Part shown: one piece after another, positions 10,001 to 18,234 of the stretch
Layout: every line of letters starts with the position of its first letter
How positions within the stretch are numbered: position 1 is the first letter of the stretch
Assembly (NCBI GenBank): GCA_017550335.1
Contig: JAFZPM010000048.1
Location: 1 to 64,000, forward strand
From: Paludibacteraceae bacterium
GTDB lineage: Bacteria; Bacteroidota; Bacteroidia; Bacteroidales; Paludibacteraceae
DNA length: 64,000 nt
Direction of reading: 5' to 3'
Translations under genes and position numbers: made by a program
The notes under the pieces: model-generated
What the model was told of the DNA's origin: nothing
The model's database searches: none
The model's input: the letters and a program-made list of their open reading frames with translations, nothing else

Positions 10001-11297
10001 CCCCCCGCACGTTCACGTATCCGATGAGCTTGTCCCACGCATCATAGAGGCGCAGCACCCCGTCTTCCGTGGCCACCCATAGTCTTCTGGAATCATCCTC
10101 GAAGAGTGTTTTCGCCTCGCTGAACACGTTCGTATGGTAGAACGGACGCTCGGCGGCGTTGATGTCTTTCCACGTCGGGGTATCGAAGTCCACCGCTTTC
10201 CTGATGCCCGCGTTGGGCTCAGCGCTCCATGTCACCCCCATCGTGTCGCATAAGGTGACGGAACTTGGCAGGGAACGAGAGGAGGCCTCCTGTATATCCA
10301 GTGTGTGCGCATCGATTTTGTAGAGAGTGTTCTTACCCTTTTGCTTGATGAAAACGCTCTTCTTCTCCTGCCAAATCTTTTCGATGGCCCCCTCCATGGC
10401 ACGTTTCCCTTTGATGGACCAATCCTTCAGATCGACCACCTGAATGTTCAATCCGCTGCTGACCGTGCAGAAATGGGAGCCGTCGAGCAGGAAGATATGG
10501 ATGATATCCACGCTAGGATTCTCCAATGCGATGGTGGAGAATCTTTTCTTTGTCTTATCGTATAGGATAACCTTGCCTTGGGAAGCCGCGATGAGCAGTT
10601 CCTGGTCCGTCTCGATCATTTGGAAAGCGGAGAGACTATCCGGCAAAGAGATGTAATTCAGGGAGATGGTGGTGTCCTGTTGGGAGATGGTGGCCGCCCC
10701 ATGTTTCGTCAGCAACCATTTCTGACCATTCCTTTCCATGAAGACACTGTTCACCTTGGCGCAGTGGTTGTCGTCCTCCAAGCCTCCCACATGGATGATA
10801 TGCGCCGCCTGGGTGGAGTCCACTATGATCTGCAAGGCCCCGTTCTCGTTCGAGCTGAGGATCCATAGTTCCGTGGGGGATAACTGAACGATTTCGGAGG
10901 CGGAGAAGTAGTTATCTCCCTTGTTGCTGTCGGCGGAAGGATATAGAGAGAAGGTCTCCTTCCTCGGGTCGAAACGCAGCACTTGTCCGATGTCGTTGAG
11001 GATCCACAGATGGTGGAACTGGTCTTGTTTGATATCGATGAACTGGTTGCTGATGCTTCGTGAGAGATCCTTGGAGTCCGCTTTGAAGTTCTTAAAGTCA
11101 TAACCGTCGAATCGGCTAAGTCCGTCCAGGGTGGTCGCCCAGATGAAACCAGACTCCCCTTTGACAAGGCTGGTGACATCGTTCTGGGAGAGTCCCGTCT
11201 CCGTCGTGTAATTCGAAATACGTATGCCCATCTGCCCATACCCGAGGAGGTGGGCAAGAAAAAGAATCATTATCGACAAGAAGGCTCTTTTACACAT
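7065..11297 (-). CDS. Hybrid two-component sensor/regulator with AraC output (HTCS)
   Basis: This 1410-residue one-protein signalling system has, in order: a signal peptide (1-21, ending LGYGQ); a two-component-regulator beta-propeller (about 25-760, recurring 'WLAS/WLGSSEGL' blades); a Y_Y_Y domain (about 770-835, 'NLPKGEYTFLVKSTN'); one membrane helix (about 842-863); HisKA with phospho-acceptor His888 in 'DISHELRTP'; HATPase (about 990-1100, 'GTGIGLSLV'); a receiver domain with Asp1190 in 'LTDIMMPVMDG'; and an AraC-type DNA-binding domain (about 1315-1410). Ligand sensing is periplasmic and DNA binding cytosolic. Such regulators usually control polysaccharide-utilisation (susCD) loci, but here the neighbours are apbE upstream and terC downstream, with 6- and 8-bp gaps. 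The ligand is unknown. Confidence 0.95.
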   Translation of the reverse strand: MCKRAFLSIMILFLAHLLGYGQMGIRISNYTTETGLSQNDVTSLVKGESGFIWATTLDGLSRFDGYDFKNFKADSKDLSRSISNQFIDIKQDQFHHLWILNDIGQVLRFDPRKETFSLYPSADSNKGDNYFSASEIVQLSPTELWILSSNENGALQIIVDSTQAAHIIHVGGLEDDNHCAKVNSVFMERNGQKWLLTKHGAATISQQDTTISLNYISLPDSLSAFQMIETDQELLIAASQGKVILYDKTKKRFSTIALENPSVDIIHIFLLDGSHFCTVSSGLNIQVVDLKDWSIKGKRAMEGAIEKIWQEKKSVFIKQKGKNTLYKIDAHTLDIQEASSRSLPSSVTLCDTMGVTWSAEPNAGIRKAVDFDTPTWKDINAAERPFYHTNVFSEAKTLFEDDSRRLWVATEDGVLRLYDAWDKLIGYVNVRGDVVSEKAYFGNISAIHQGRRGNFWVATDQFLLEMTEQGKNRFSIKKCQATEPEFQPLSHYFANILEDSKGHLWLASPEGGLHLLLQTEEGYRFIHKENALKFNYPPTVEKSHSLMEDKNGNVWLGSSEGLTIFSSDFEKPEEIRFFFYNTENTNLPNSCIYDIFQNEKGNIWLASFGGGLFRLKSEFILFQTPEFEPFNRSNNRFPSDLLYNIVDDAQDNLWILTEEAIIKFDTEKQTTESFAQFQGFRCSDIAGGKIVRRHSGLISTATNSGYMYFNPQSIKTVDYMPDIVFTRFLLFNKEQNIQEPNSVVQISADYLEKITLKHNQSVFSIGYAALDYRYSEHIQYAYMLKPFENEWNYVGNQRLATYTNLPKGEYTFLVKSTNSEGIWYDNIREMKIVVLPSFWETGWAYLIYALIVALIILASASVYRSKTKMKMEQEISDSKLQFFTDISHELRTPLTLINGPLENVLENGTLRPEDRDQLEVVRTNTNRMLRMMNQIMDFRKIQSNKMRLRVEQTRLGEFIASCSSTFLKLAGNRQITFTVNDETNGATFWVDRDKIDTIIFNLLSNAFKFTPDGKAVSVRTYLDNGEGVIEVADKGCGMPKDKLSIIFERYTTLQNFSLTKQSGTGIGLSLVKEIVDLHKASVSVESEPNVGTTFSIRLKPGVDHFDNTVDIVINDETKGTPHAAETDSKGNALDAGMHEQPKLLIVEDNEQLREFLRSVLGKRFLIVEAANGEQGLEAAQRELPDFILTDIMMPVMDGMEMVRKIRENEQTSHIPIILLTAKTDMQSKIECLKIGANDYITKPFSMAYLEARIDNILSEREKWQEKYKNNLIGNRLTVDDGAKDDAKNDANTATEQEEPLAPKDDAFMRSIVDIINKNMDNSDFSVDDLQNELKIGKWNLTSKVKALVGLTPMEFIRETRLSHAADLIDNSDYNMTQITYMIGMSDSRYFSRCFKQKYGVTPTEYKNRKK

Positions 11298-11303
11298 GGC
11301 ACG

Positions 11304-12347
11304 CTATTGCATTTCGACAAGATTGATTTGTTCACTACCCGGTCCCACCGTCTTCGTCCGCACATAGTCTTCCTCGTCCGTATAGATGAAATAGGCTGTG
11401 ACGGGCAGAGTCTGGTTCTCGACGAATGCGCAGGCCTTGTCGAGGCCCATCACCATGAAGGCGGTGGCCAATGCGTCAGCCGTCATGCAGTCCGAGGCGA
11501 ACACGGTCGCACTCAGTAGGTTATGTTCCACAGGGTATCCCGTGTGCGGGTTGATGGTGTGGGAGTATCGTTTCCCGTCCTTGTAGTAGAATTGGCGGTA
11601 GTTGCCCGAAGTGGCGGTGCCGATATCCCCCAGGGAGACCTTCGCTTGGAGCGTAGGGTTATCCACCGCATTGTCATCCGTCGGTTGGGTGATGCCGATG
11701 CGCCAAGGCTCTCCTTTCGGGTTCAAGCCGTGGGTCACGATTTCGCCTCCGATCTCCACCATATAGTTCTTGCAGCCCTTCCCGGCGAGGAAGTTGGCCA
11801 CGATATCGCAGGAATATCCCTTGGCGATGGCAGCCGCATCCAGCATCACAGCGGTGTCAGACTTCACGATGCGTCCGTTCTCCAGCCAGATCTTATCGTA
11901 GCCGACGTGGCGCATGATTTCCCGCACATGCTCGTCGGTCACGTTTTCGCTCTTTTTGAAGCCGAATCCCCAGAGGTTCACAAGCGGGGCCACAGTCATG
12001 TCGAACGCTCCATCCGTCAGGCGGGAGATCTCCAACCCGCGGTTGAAGACCGTGAGGAAGAGGGAGTCGGGCACCACGTCCGCCTCATTTCTATTGATGC
12101 GGGAGATCACCGAGTTTTTCTGGAAAGTGGAGAGGGATAGCTCGAACGTCCGGAAGCAGTCCGTCAAGTCCTGCGGATTGATCAATCCGGAGTCCGCCGA
12201 ATATGTGATCTTATAGTAGGTGCCGTGCACCTCCCCCGACAAGGTTTGGTACTCAACCTCCTTTTGACATGCGGAGGGCATCAGCAAGGCGACAAAAACG
12301 ACCGCCGCAAACACCCGTGACAGTATCTTCCCCTGTTTGTGGATCAT
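11304..12347 (-). CDS. apbE: FAD:protein FMN transferase, lipoprotein
   Basis: This 347-residue protein covalently attaches FMN to threonine residues of extracytoplasmic target proteins such as NqrB/NqrC, RnfG or FMN-binding-domain proteins. It starts with a lipoprotein signal (basic MIHKQGK, hydrophobic core, lipobox 'MPSACQ'), so it should be anchored facing the periplasm. Family motifs are present in order: 'GTYYKITY', 'LVNLWGFG', 'LDAAAIAKGYSCD', 'EIGGEI', 'GDIGTATSGNYRQFY' and 'HTINPHTGYPV'. No flavinylation target is encoded beside it. It is the first gene of the apbE/HTCS/terC unit, with a -7 box at 12375-12382. Confidence 0.93.
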   Translation of the reverse strand: MIHKQGKILSRVFAAVVFVALLMPSACQKEVEYQTLSGEVHGTYYKITYSADSGLINPQDLTDCFRTFELSLSTFQKNSVISRINRNEADVVPDSLFLTVFNRGLEISRLTDGAFDMTVAPLVNLWGFGFKKSENVTDEHVREIMRHVGYDKIWLENGRIVKSDTAVMLDAAAIAKGYSCDIVANFLAGKGCKNYMVEIGGEIVTHGLNPKGEPWRIGITQPTDDNAVDNPTLQAKVSLGDIGTATSGNYRQFYYKDGKRYSHTINPHTGYPVEHNLLSATVFASDCMTADALATAFMVMGLDKACAFVENQTLPVTAYFIYTDEEDYVRTKTVGPGSEQINLVEMQ

Positions 12348-12374
12348 CGTTCGTTACTTTAGTTTTTTCTTTCA

Positions 12375-12382
12375 CAAAGTTA
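12375..12382 (-). promoter_or_regulatory. Probable -7 box of the apbE operon
   Basis: TAACTTTG on the minus strand matches TAnnTTTG and lies 28 nt upstream of the apbE ATG. The -33 element is not clear. Confidence 0.45.
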
Positions 12383-12444
12383 ATAAAATCGGGCCTAATA
12401 ATTTTAATATTGCCTGAAAAATTCCTCTATTAATAAAAAAATTG

Positions 12445-12452
12445 TACCTTTG
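12445..12452 (+). promoter_or_regulatory. Probable -7 box upstream of the DUF4290 gene
   Basis: TACCTTTG at 12445-12452 fits TAnnTTTG. No clear -33 element is seen. The 80-nt leader contains a 7-bp hairpin around 12480-12500 (GAGGCCG/CGGCTTC, with one G-U pair) without a T-run. Confidence 0.45.
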
Positions 12453-12534
12453 CATGGATTGGTCGTTTCCTTGACCGATGAGGCCGGCGGTTTCGGCTTC
12501 ATATCAGTGTAAATGAATGTAATGACTTTTAAGT

Positions 12535-13134
12535 ATGATATATAACACCAAAATGAAACGCCTTGCGTTGCCGGAATACGGCAGGAATATACAGAACATG
12601 GTGGATTATTGTTTGACCATTGAAGACCGCGAGGAGCGCACGAACTGCGCCTATTCCATCATCGCCACGATGGGAAACCTATTCCCCCAATTGAGGGACT
12701 TATCTGAATTCAAACACTTGTTATGGGACCATCTCGCGATCATGTCCGACTTCAAGCTCGACATCGATTACCCATATGAAGTGGTTAAGAAAGAGACCCT
12801 CAACATCTGTCCGGACAGAGTGCCATATTCCTCCCCACAAAGCATCAGATACAGACATTACGGGAAACTGGTGCAGGGCATGATCGACAAGGCTGTGGAA
12901 TTGACCGACCCGGAGGAGAAAAAGGAACTCTCCGTATACATCGCCAACTATATGAAGAAATGCTACATCCTTTACAACAAGGATGGTGTGGCTGACCAGA
13001 AGATATTCGACGACCTGCGGAACCTCTCGAAAGGGGATCTCCGCCTCTCCTCCGACGATGTGGTGCTGGAGGATTGTAAGGACTTGCTGGCGACTCAGGT
13101 TCAAGCCTCCTCTAAGAAGAAAAAGAAAAAGTGA
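12535..13134 (+). CDS. DUF4290 family protein
   Basis: This 199-residue cytosolic, mostly helical protein has no signal peptide. The conserved opening (LPEYGRNIQ, 'MVDYCLTIEDREERT') marks the DUF4290 family, found widely in Bacteroidetes and often beside murA. Its function is unknown. The C-terminus is a lysine run (SSKKKKKK), which would favour contact with nucleic acid, but that is only suggestive. MurA starts 22 bp downstream on the same strand, so the two are probably co-transcribed. Confidence 0.85.
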   Translation: MIYNTKMKRLALPEYGRNIQNMVDYCLTIEDREERTNCAYSIIATMGNLFPQLRDLSEFKHLLWDHLAIMSDFKLDIDYPYEVVKKETLNICPDRVPYSSPQSIRYRHYGKLVQGMIDKAVELTDPEEKKELSVYIANYMKKCYILYNKDGVADQKIFDDLRNLSKGDLRLSSDDVVLEDCKDLLATQVQASSKKKKKK

Positions 13135-13155
13135 GAATGTCTAAAGTGACTTGCT

Positions 13156-14463
13156 ATGGCGAAGTTTTTGATTGAAGGCGGTCATCCCTTGTGCGGTGAG
13201 ATTATTCCGCAAGGCGCCAAGAACGAGGCGTTGGAGGTCATCTGTGCCATTTTGCTCACCTCGGGTAAAGTGACGATCTCCAATATCCCGGACATCCTGG
13301 ACGTGAACAATCTGATCTCCTTGCTGAAGGATATGGGTGTGAAGGTCAACCTCATCAAGAAGGGTTGCTACTCTTTCCAAGCGGACAATGTCAACTTGGA
13401 TTATATGGAGACGGCTGATTTCTACAGGAAATGCGCCGCCCTGCGTGGTTCCGTCATGTTGGCGGGTCCGCTGGTCTCCCGTTTCGGCAAGGCCATCATC
13501 CCTAAACCGGGTGGCGACAAGATAGGCAGACGACGCCTCGACACGCACTTCCTGGGCATACAGAAGCTCGGGGCTGACTTCGAATACGACGACGACCGCA
13601 AGCTGTACTGCGTCTCCGCTAAACAGCTCACGGGCGCATACATGCTCCTCGACGAGGCCTCCGTCACGGGTACGGCTAATATCGTCATGGCTTCCGTCCT
13701 CGCGAAAGGGGTCACGACCATCTACAATGCGGCGTGCGAACCCTACATCCAGCAACTCTGCAAGATGTTGAACAAAATGGGTGCCCACATATCCGGCATC
13801 GGCTCGAACCTGCTGACAATCGAGGGCGTGGAGTCCCTGTCGGGCTGCGACCACCTGATCCTTCCTGACATGATCGAGATCGGTAGTTTCATCGGCATGG
13901 CCGCCATGACTCACTCCGAACTGACCATCAAGGATGTTTGTTATGACCAACTCGGACTCATCCCCGACTGCTTCCGCAGGCTTGGAATCGCCTTGGAGCG
14001 CAGGGGGGACGATATATTTATCCCTAAACAGGAACATTATTCGATCGACACATTCATCGATGGTTCCATCATGACATTCGCGGACGCACCGTGGCCGGGA
14101 CTAACCCCAGACTTGCTGAGCGTATTCCTCGTGGTGGCCACCCAAGCGAAGGGAAGCGTACTGATCCATCAGAAGATGTTCGAGAGCAGGCTCTTCTTCG
14201 TTGACAAGCTGATCGACATGGGGGCCCAAATCATCTTGTGCGACCCACACCGCGCCACGGTCATCGGTTTAGGGAATGAGACGCCGCTTAGGGCTTCGAA
14301 GATGAGCTCCCCGGATATCCGAGCCGGCATCGCCCTGCTGATCGCCGCCATGAGTGCCCACGGCACAAGCACCATCAGCAACATCGAGCAAATCGACCGT
14401 GGTTATGAGGATATCGATGGCCGTCTGAATGCTATCGGCGCGAAAATCATGAGGGTCGAGTGA
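13156..14463 (+). CDS. murA: UDP-N-acetylglucosamine 1-carboxyvinyltransferase
   Basis: This 435-residue enzyme catalyses the first committed step of peptidoglycan synthesis, transferring enolpyruvate from PEP to UDP-GlcNAc in the cytosol. The EPSP-synthase-type fold is recognisable from 'QGAKNEALEVICAILLTSG' at the N-terminus to 'GYEDIDGRLNAIGAKI' at the C-terminus. The active-site loop reads 'PGGDKIGRRRLDTH': the position of the E. coli Cys115 nucleophile, the fosfomycin target, is Asp121 here. Cys-to-Asp at this site is known from mycobacterial and chlamydial MurA to keep activity and give intrinsic fosfomycin resistance. The DUF4290 gene lies 22 bp upstream and the penicillin-binding protein gene follows after 74 bp. 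Confidence 0.95.
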   Translation: MAKFLIEGGHPLCGEIIPQGAKNEALEVICAILLTSGKVTISNIPDILDVNNLISLLKDMGVKVNLIKKGCYSFQADNVNLDYMETADFYRKCAALRGSVMLAGPLVSRFGKAIIPKPGGDKIGRRRLDTHFLGIQKLGADFEYDDDRKLYCVSAKQLTGAYMLLDEASVTGTANIVMASVLAKGVTTIYNAACEPYIQQLCKMLNKMGAHISGIGSNLLTIEGVESLSGCDHLILPDMIEIGSFIGMAAMTHSELTIKDVCYDQLGLIPDCFRRLGIALERRGDDIFIPKQEHYSIDTFIDGSIMTFADAPWPGLTPDLLSVFLVVATQAKGSVLIHQKMFESRLFFVDKLIDMGAQIILCDPHRATVIGLGNETPLRASKMSSPDIRAGIALLIAAMSAHGTSTISNIEQIDRGYEDIDGRLNAIGAKIMRVE

Positions 14464-14507
14464 TTCGATTCTCCACTTTGAAGAGACTCTTTTTAAGGTT
14501 TTATTGT

Positions 14508-14515
14508 TACATTTG
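14508..14515 (+). promoter_or_regulatory. Probable -7 box upstream of the class A PBP gene
   Basis: TACATTTG matches TAnnTTTG and lies 22 nt before the ATG at 14538. A TTTG occurs upstream, but at a spacing (27 nt) longer than usual. Confidence 0.4.
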
Positions 14516-14537
14516 CTAATGATATAAATATTCAAAT

Positions 14538-16943
14538 ATGGGTACGGAAAAGGAAACTAAAAAGAAAGGAAAGCTAAGCATCGGGAAGAAGATCCTGATC
14601 GCCTTATGGGTGCTTTTCTTTGCTGGCATATTCACTGTCTATAAAGTCTTCGACATGATCGCGGATGGCAAGATTGGTTACTTGCCGCCTGTCGAGGAGT
14701 TGTTGAACCCTAAGAGCAAGTTCGCCACGGAAATCTATTCATGCGACATGAAGGTCCTCGGACGTTATTTCCAACAAGGTGAGAATAGATTGTATACCCC
14801 ATACTCGGAGTTGCCTCCTTACCTCGTCGATGCGTTGATCTCCACAGAGGACGCCCGTTATTACAAACACTCCGGCATAGATGGGGATGCCTTGTTCCGT
14901 GTGATTATCAAGACCCTCGTGATGCATAAGGATGCGGGAGGTGGTAGTACGATCTCCCAACAATTGGCGAAGCTTTTGTTCACAAAAAAACCTAAGACGG
15001 GTCTTGAACGAGCGAAACAGAAACTGACGGAGTGGGTCGTGTCCGCCAAGTTGGAGAAATATTACACGAAGGAGGAGATCATCACCATGTACCTGAACAA
15101 GTTCGACTTCGTGAACAATGCTGTGGGCATTAAGTCCGCCTCCCAGATTTATTTTAGCAAACAGCCTAATCAGTTGACCAAGGAGGAAGCCGCTGTCTTT
15201 GTCGGCATGTTGCAGAACCCTGCGAGATACAATCCTAGGAGATTTAACGAGAGATGCAAAAACAGACGCAACATCGTCCTCTCCCAGATGGCCAAGTACG
15301 GCAAACTCTCCCAGGCGGAGTGTGACTCGCTCTCGCAATTGGATGTCCAACTGAAATTCCAGAACGTGGACCATAAGCAAGGTCTTGCCCCTTACTTCCG
15401 TGAATACCTGAGGACCATCATGACAGCTCCGCGCCCTGATTACACGAAATATCCGAAGTGGATGCACCAAAAATATTACGAGGACTCTCTGGCGTGGGAG
15501 ACCAACCCTCTCTACGGATGGTGCAACAAGAACTTGAAGCCCGATGGCACCCCGTATGACCTCTATACGGATGGTCTGAAGATCTATACGACCCTTGATT
15601 CAAGGATGCAACAATATGCGGAGGAGGCTATCAAGGAGTATGTGGGTGGATACCTCCAACCTATTTTCCACAAGGAGAAGTTTAACGGGAAACATAAGAA
15701 AGCTCCATTCTCCAACAAATCCACACAGGCGCAGGTGGACTCCATCTTAGTGAAGGCCATGCGAGCCTCGGAGAGGTACCGTGCCATGAAGTATGACCAA
15801 AAGATGAAGAGTGCGGACATCAAGGCCTACTTCGACACAGCCAAAGTCTCCATGCGCGTCTTCGATTGGGAGAAGGGCAGCAAGGATACAATACTGACGC
15901 CGATGGACTCGATCCGTTACGCAAAGTCCTTCCTGCGTTCCGCTTTGATGTCCATCGATCCATTCAACGGGCATGTGAAGGCCTACGTCGGCGGCATCGA
16001 CTACAACTACTTCCAATACGACATGGCGTGCGTAGGACGTCGACAAGTAGGTTCCACCATCAAGCCGTTCCTCTATTCGTTAGCGATGGAGGAGGGACAT
16101 ACGCCTTGCGACTCCGTTCCGAACGTACAGCCTCAGGTGTTGCTGCCTTCGGGCGAAATCTGGGAGCCTCGCAACGTCCCTTACGGAGAAGAGGGTAAGA
16201 AGGAGATAGGCAAGATGATCACCATCCGCAGAGGTCTGCAGACTTCCAACAACTGGACTTCCGCCTATTTGATCAAGCAATTGGGTCCAGAGAGCTTTGT
16301 CAAGCTATTGCATTCATTCGGATTGAAGAACCATATCGACCCAGTGCCTTCGCTATGCTTGGGTATCGCGGATGTCTCCGTCTGCGAGATGACCTCCGCA
16401 TACACCGCCTTCGCGAACAAGGGTATACGTACGGAACCGATGTTCGTGACCCGAATCGAAGACAACCAAGGCAATGTGATCTCCACCTTCATCCCTCGCA
16501 TGAACGAGGTATTCAGCGAGCAGACCGCCTACAAGATGATTTCGATGCTGCAGGGCGTCATGAACGGTGGTACGGGTCTTCGTCTGAGGACAAGACGTTA
16601 TGACTACTGCGTGGGCTGGGAAACACCAGTCGCCGGCAAGACAGGCACGACTCAGAACAACTCGGACGGATGGTTCATGGGCTTCGTACCGAATCTGATC
16701 ACAGGCGTTTGGGTCGGCGGGGAGGATCGTGACATCCACTTCGACAACATAAAGAACGGACAAGGTTCCGCCACGGCTTTGCCGGTTTGGGGAACATACA
16801 TGAACAAGGTTTACAAGGATGAGTCATTGGGATACTCCCGCACCGAACAATTTATCGTGACGGATAAATACACCTGTTCCAAGGCGGATGACCGCCCGAA
16901 GACGGAGGGAGAGGAAATCCCTGAAATGATTTTGTTTGAATAA
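14538..16943 (+). CDS. Class A penicillin-binding protein (PBP1A type)
   Basis: This 801-residue bifunctional peptidoglycan synthase has a short basic cytosolic tail (MGTEKETKKKGK), one membrane anchor (about residues 20-40), then a GT51 glycosyltransferase domain with the catalytic 'STEDARYYKHSGID' near residue 100 and 'GGGSTISQQLAK' near 135. The transpeptidase domain follows with 'GSTIKPF' (Ser about 506), 'SNN' (about 571) and 'KTGTTQNN' (about 701). It acts in the periplasm, polymerising and cross-linking glycan strands. All catalytic motifs are intact. A probable promoter lies at 14508 and the gene stops 10 bp before the ATG of the next gene. Confidence 0.95.
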   Translation: MGTEKETKKKGKLSIGKKILIALWVLFFAGIFTVYKVFDMIADGKIGYLPPVEELLNPKSKFATEIYSCDMKVLGRYFQQGENRLYTPYSELPPYLVDALISTEDARYYKHSGIDGDALFRVIIKTLVMHKDAGGGSTISQQLAKLLFTKKPKTGLERAKQKLTEWVVSAKLEKYYTKEEIITMYLNKFDFVNNAVGIKSASQIYFSKQPNQLTKEEAAVFVGMLQNPARYNPRRFNERCKNRRNIVLSQMAKYGKLSQAECDSLSQLDVQLKFQNVDHKQGLAPYFREYLRTIMTAPRPDYTKYPKWMHQKYYEDSLAWETNPLYGWCNKNLKPDGTPYDLYTDGLKIYTTLDSRMQQYAEEAIKEYVGGYLQPIFHKEKFNGKHKKAPFSNKSTQAQVDSILVKAMRASERYRAMKYDQKMKSADIKAYFDTAKVSMRVFDWEKGSKDTILTPMDSIRYAKSFLRSALMSIDPFNGHVKAYVGGIDYNYFQYDMACVGRRQVGSTIKPFLYSLAMEEGHTPCDSVPNVQPQVLLPSGEIWEPRNVPYGEEGKKEIGKMITIRRGLQTSNNWTSAYLIKQLGPESFVKLLHSFGLKNHIDPVPSLCLGIADVSVCEMTSAYTAFANKGIRTEPMFVTRIEDNQGNVISTFIPRMNEVFSEQTAYKMISMLQGVMNGGTGLRLRTRRYDYCVGWETPVAGKTGTTQNNSDGWFMGFVPNLITGVWVGGEDRDIHFDNIKNGQGSATALPVWGTYMNKVYKDESLGYSRTEQFIVTDKYTCSKADDRPKTEGEEIPEMILFE

Positions 16944-16953
16944 AAATATTACA

Positions 16954-18234
16954 ATGAATATCTTAGATAGAATTGTGGCGAATCCAGGTGCGTTGGGGCA
17001 ATGGAGCAAGCAAGCTTACGGCTACTTCATGTTCCCGAAACTGGAAGGCGAGATCGGTCCCAAGATGACCTTCCGCGGCAAGGAGGTCCTGAACTGGGGT
17101 ATCAATAATTATTTCGGATTGGCTTCTAACCCGGAAATTCGCGAGAAGGAGGTGGGTTGGGTCTCCCAATATGGGCTGTCCCACCCGATGGGTTCCCGCC
17201 TCATGACGGGCAACACCTTCCTGCACGAGGAGTTGGAGGAACGGATAGCTGATTTCGTGAAAAAGGAGGACGCCTTCGTGCTGAACTCCTTCTATCAGGG
17301 CATGATCTCCGTCATCGACAGCCTTTGTGGCCGGAATGATGTGATTGTCTATAACTCGGAGGCCCATTCAAGCATTCATGACGGCATTCGCCTGCAGCTG
17401 AGCCACCGCTTCGCCTACCATAAGAACGACATTGAGGTCATCGAAACCCAACTGAAAAAAGCCGCCGAGGTGGCTAAAGAGTCCGGTGGCGGCGTACTAC
17501 TGGTCACGGAGGGTGTGATCGGTGTCACGGGAGAGTTCTCCCCGTTGGACAAGATTGCCGCCCTGAAGGAGAAATATGACTTCATGCTGGTGGTCGAGGA
17601 CGCGCACGGCTTTGGCACGGTTGGACCGAACGGTATAGGCGTGGCGGACCACTTCAACGTGCTCGACAAGGTAGACCTGCTCGTCGGAACATTGGGCAAG
17701 GCGCTGAGCATATCGGGCGGATTCGTCGCCGGAAGCGAGGATGTGATCAACTTCCTGCGCTACAACATGCGCTCCCAAACCTTCTCGGAGGCACTTCCTT
17801 CCGCTATCACTGCCAGCGCCATCGCACGTCTGGACTACTTGGTGAAGCACCCCGAACTGAGGAAAAACTTATGGGAGATCACCCAAGCCCTGCAGAAGGG
17901 CCTGCGTAAGAACGGCCTCGACATCGGCAACACGCAATCGCCCGTCACGCCGGTCTATTTGAACGTGGAGAACATACAGGAGGCAATCCACACCATGATG
18001 CACATGCGTGAGGAGTTCGGCATCTTCTGCGTGAACCTGATATACCCGTATATCGAACAGGGAAAGGTGATGGTTCGCCTGATCCCTACGACACAACACA
18101 CCATGAAGGATGTGGAGTACACCATCGAATCCCTCTCGACCATCTGCGAGAACGCCAAGAAGGGCATGTACAAGGATTCCTCCCCGATTATCGCCCAGCC
18201 TTCATCCAAAGACAAAGACGACGAGGAGGATTGA
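16954..18234 (+). CDS. Alpha-oxoamine synthase (serine palmitoyltransferase / cysteate acyltransferase type)
   Basis: This PLP enzyme of about 426 residues condenses an amino acid with an acyl-CoA or acyl-ACP and releases CO2. The family signatures are intact: 'YNSEAHSSIHDGIR', 'VVEDAHGFGTVGPNGIG' and the PLP lysine 249 in 'GTLGKALS'. Bacteroidetes use such enzymes for sphingolipids (serine palmitoyltransferase) or sulfonolipids (cysteate acyltransferase). 2-Amino-3-ketobutyrate CoA ligase and BioF are relatives I cannot fully exclude. The C-terminal tail is charged (SKDKDDEED). I chose ATG 16954; an in-frame TTG at 16936 overlaps the previous stop and is less likely. The stop overlaps the start of the deaminase gene (ATGA), so the two are translationally coupled. 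Confidence 0.85.
   Translation: MNILDRIVANPGALGQWSKQAYGYFMFPKLEGEIGPKMTFRGKEVLNWGINNYFGLASNPEIREKEVGWVSQYGLSHPMGSRLMTGNTFLHEELEERIADFVKKEDAFVLNSFYQGMISVIDSLCGRNDVIVYNSEAHSSIHDGIRLQLSHRFAYHKNDIEVIETQLKKAAEVAKESGGGVLLVTEGVIGVTGEFSPLDKIAALKEKYDFMLVVEDAHGFGTVGPNGIGVADHFNVLDKVDLLVGTLGKALSISGGFVAGSEDVINFLRYNMRSQTFSEALPSAITASAIARLDYLVKHPELRKNLWEITQALQKGLRKNGLDIGNTQSPVTPVYLNVENIQEAIHTMMHMREEFGIFCVNLIYPYIEQGKVMVRLIPTTQHTMKDVEYTIESLSTICENAKKGMYKDSSPIIAQPSSKDKDDEED

Noticed and set aside
13141..14037. 298-codon minus-strand frame opposite murA
   Set aside because: It is fully antisense to a certain gene, has His/Gln/Val-rich composition typical of shadows and no motif.
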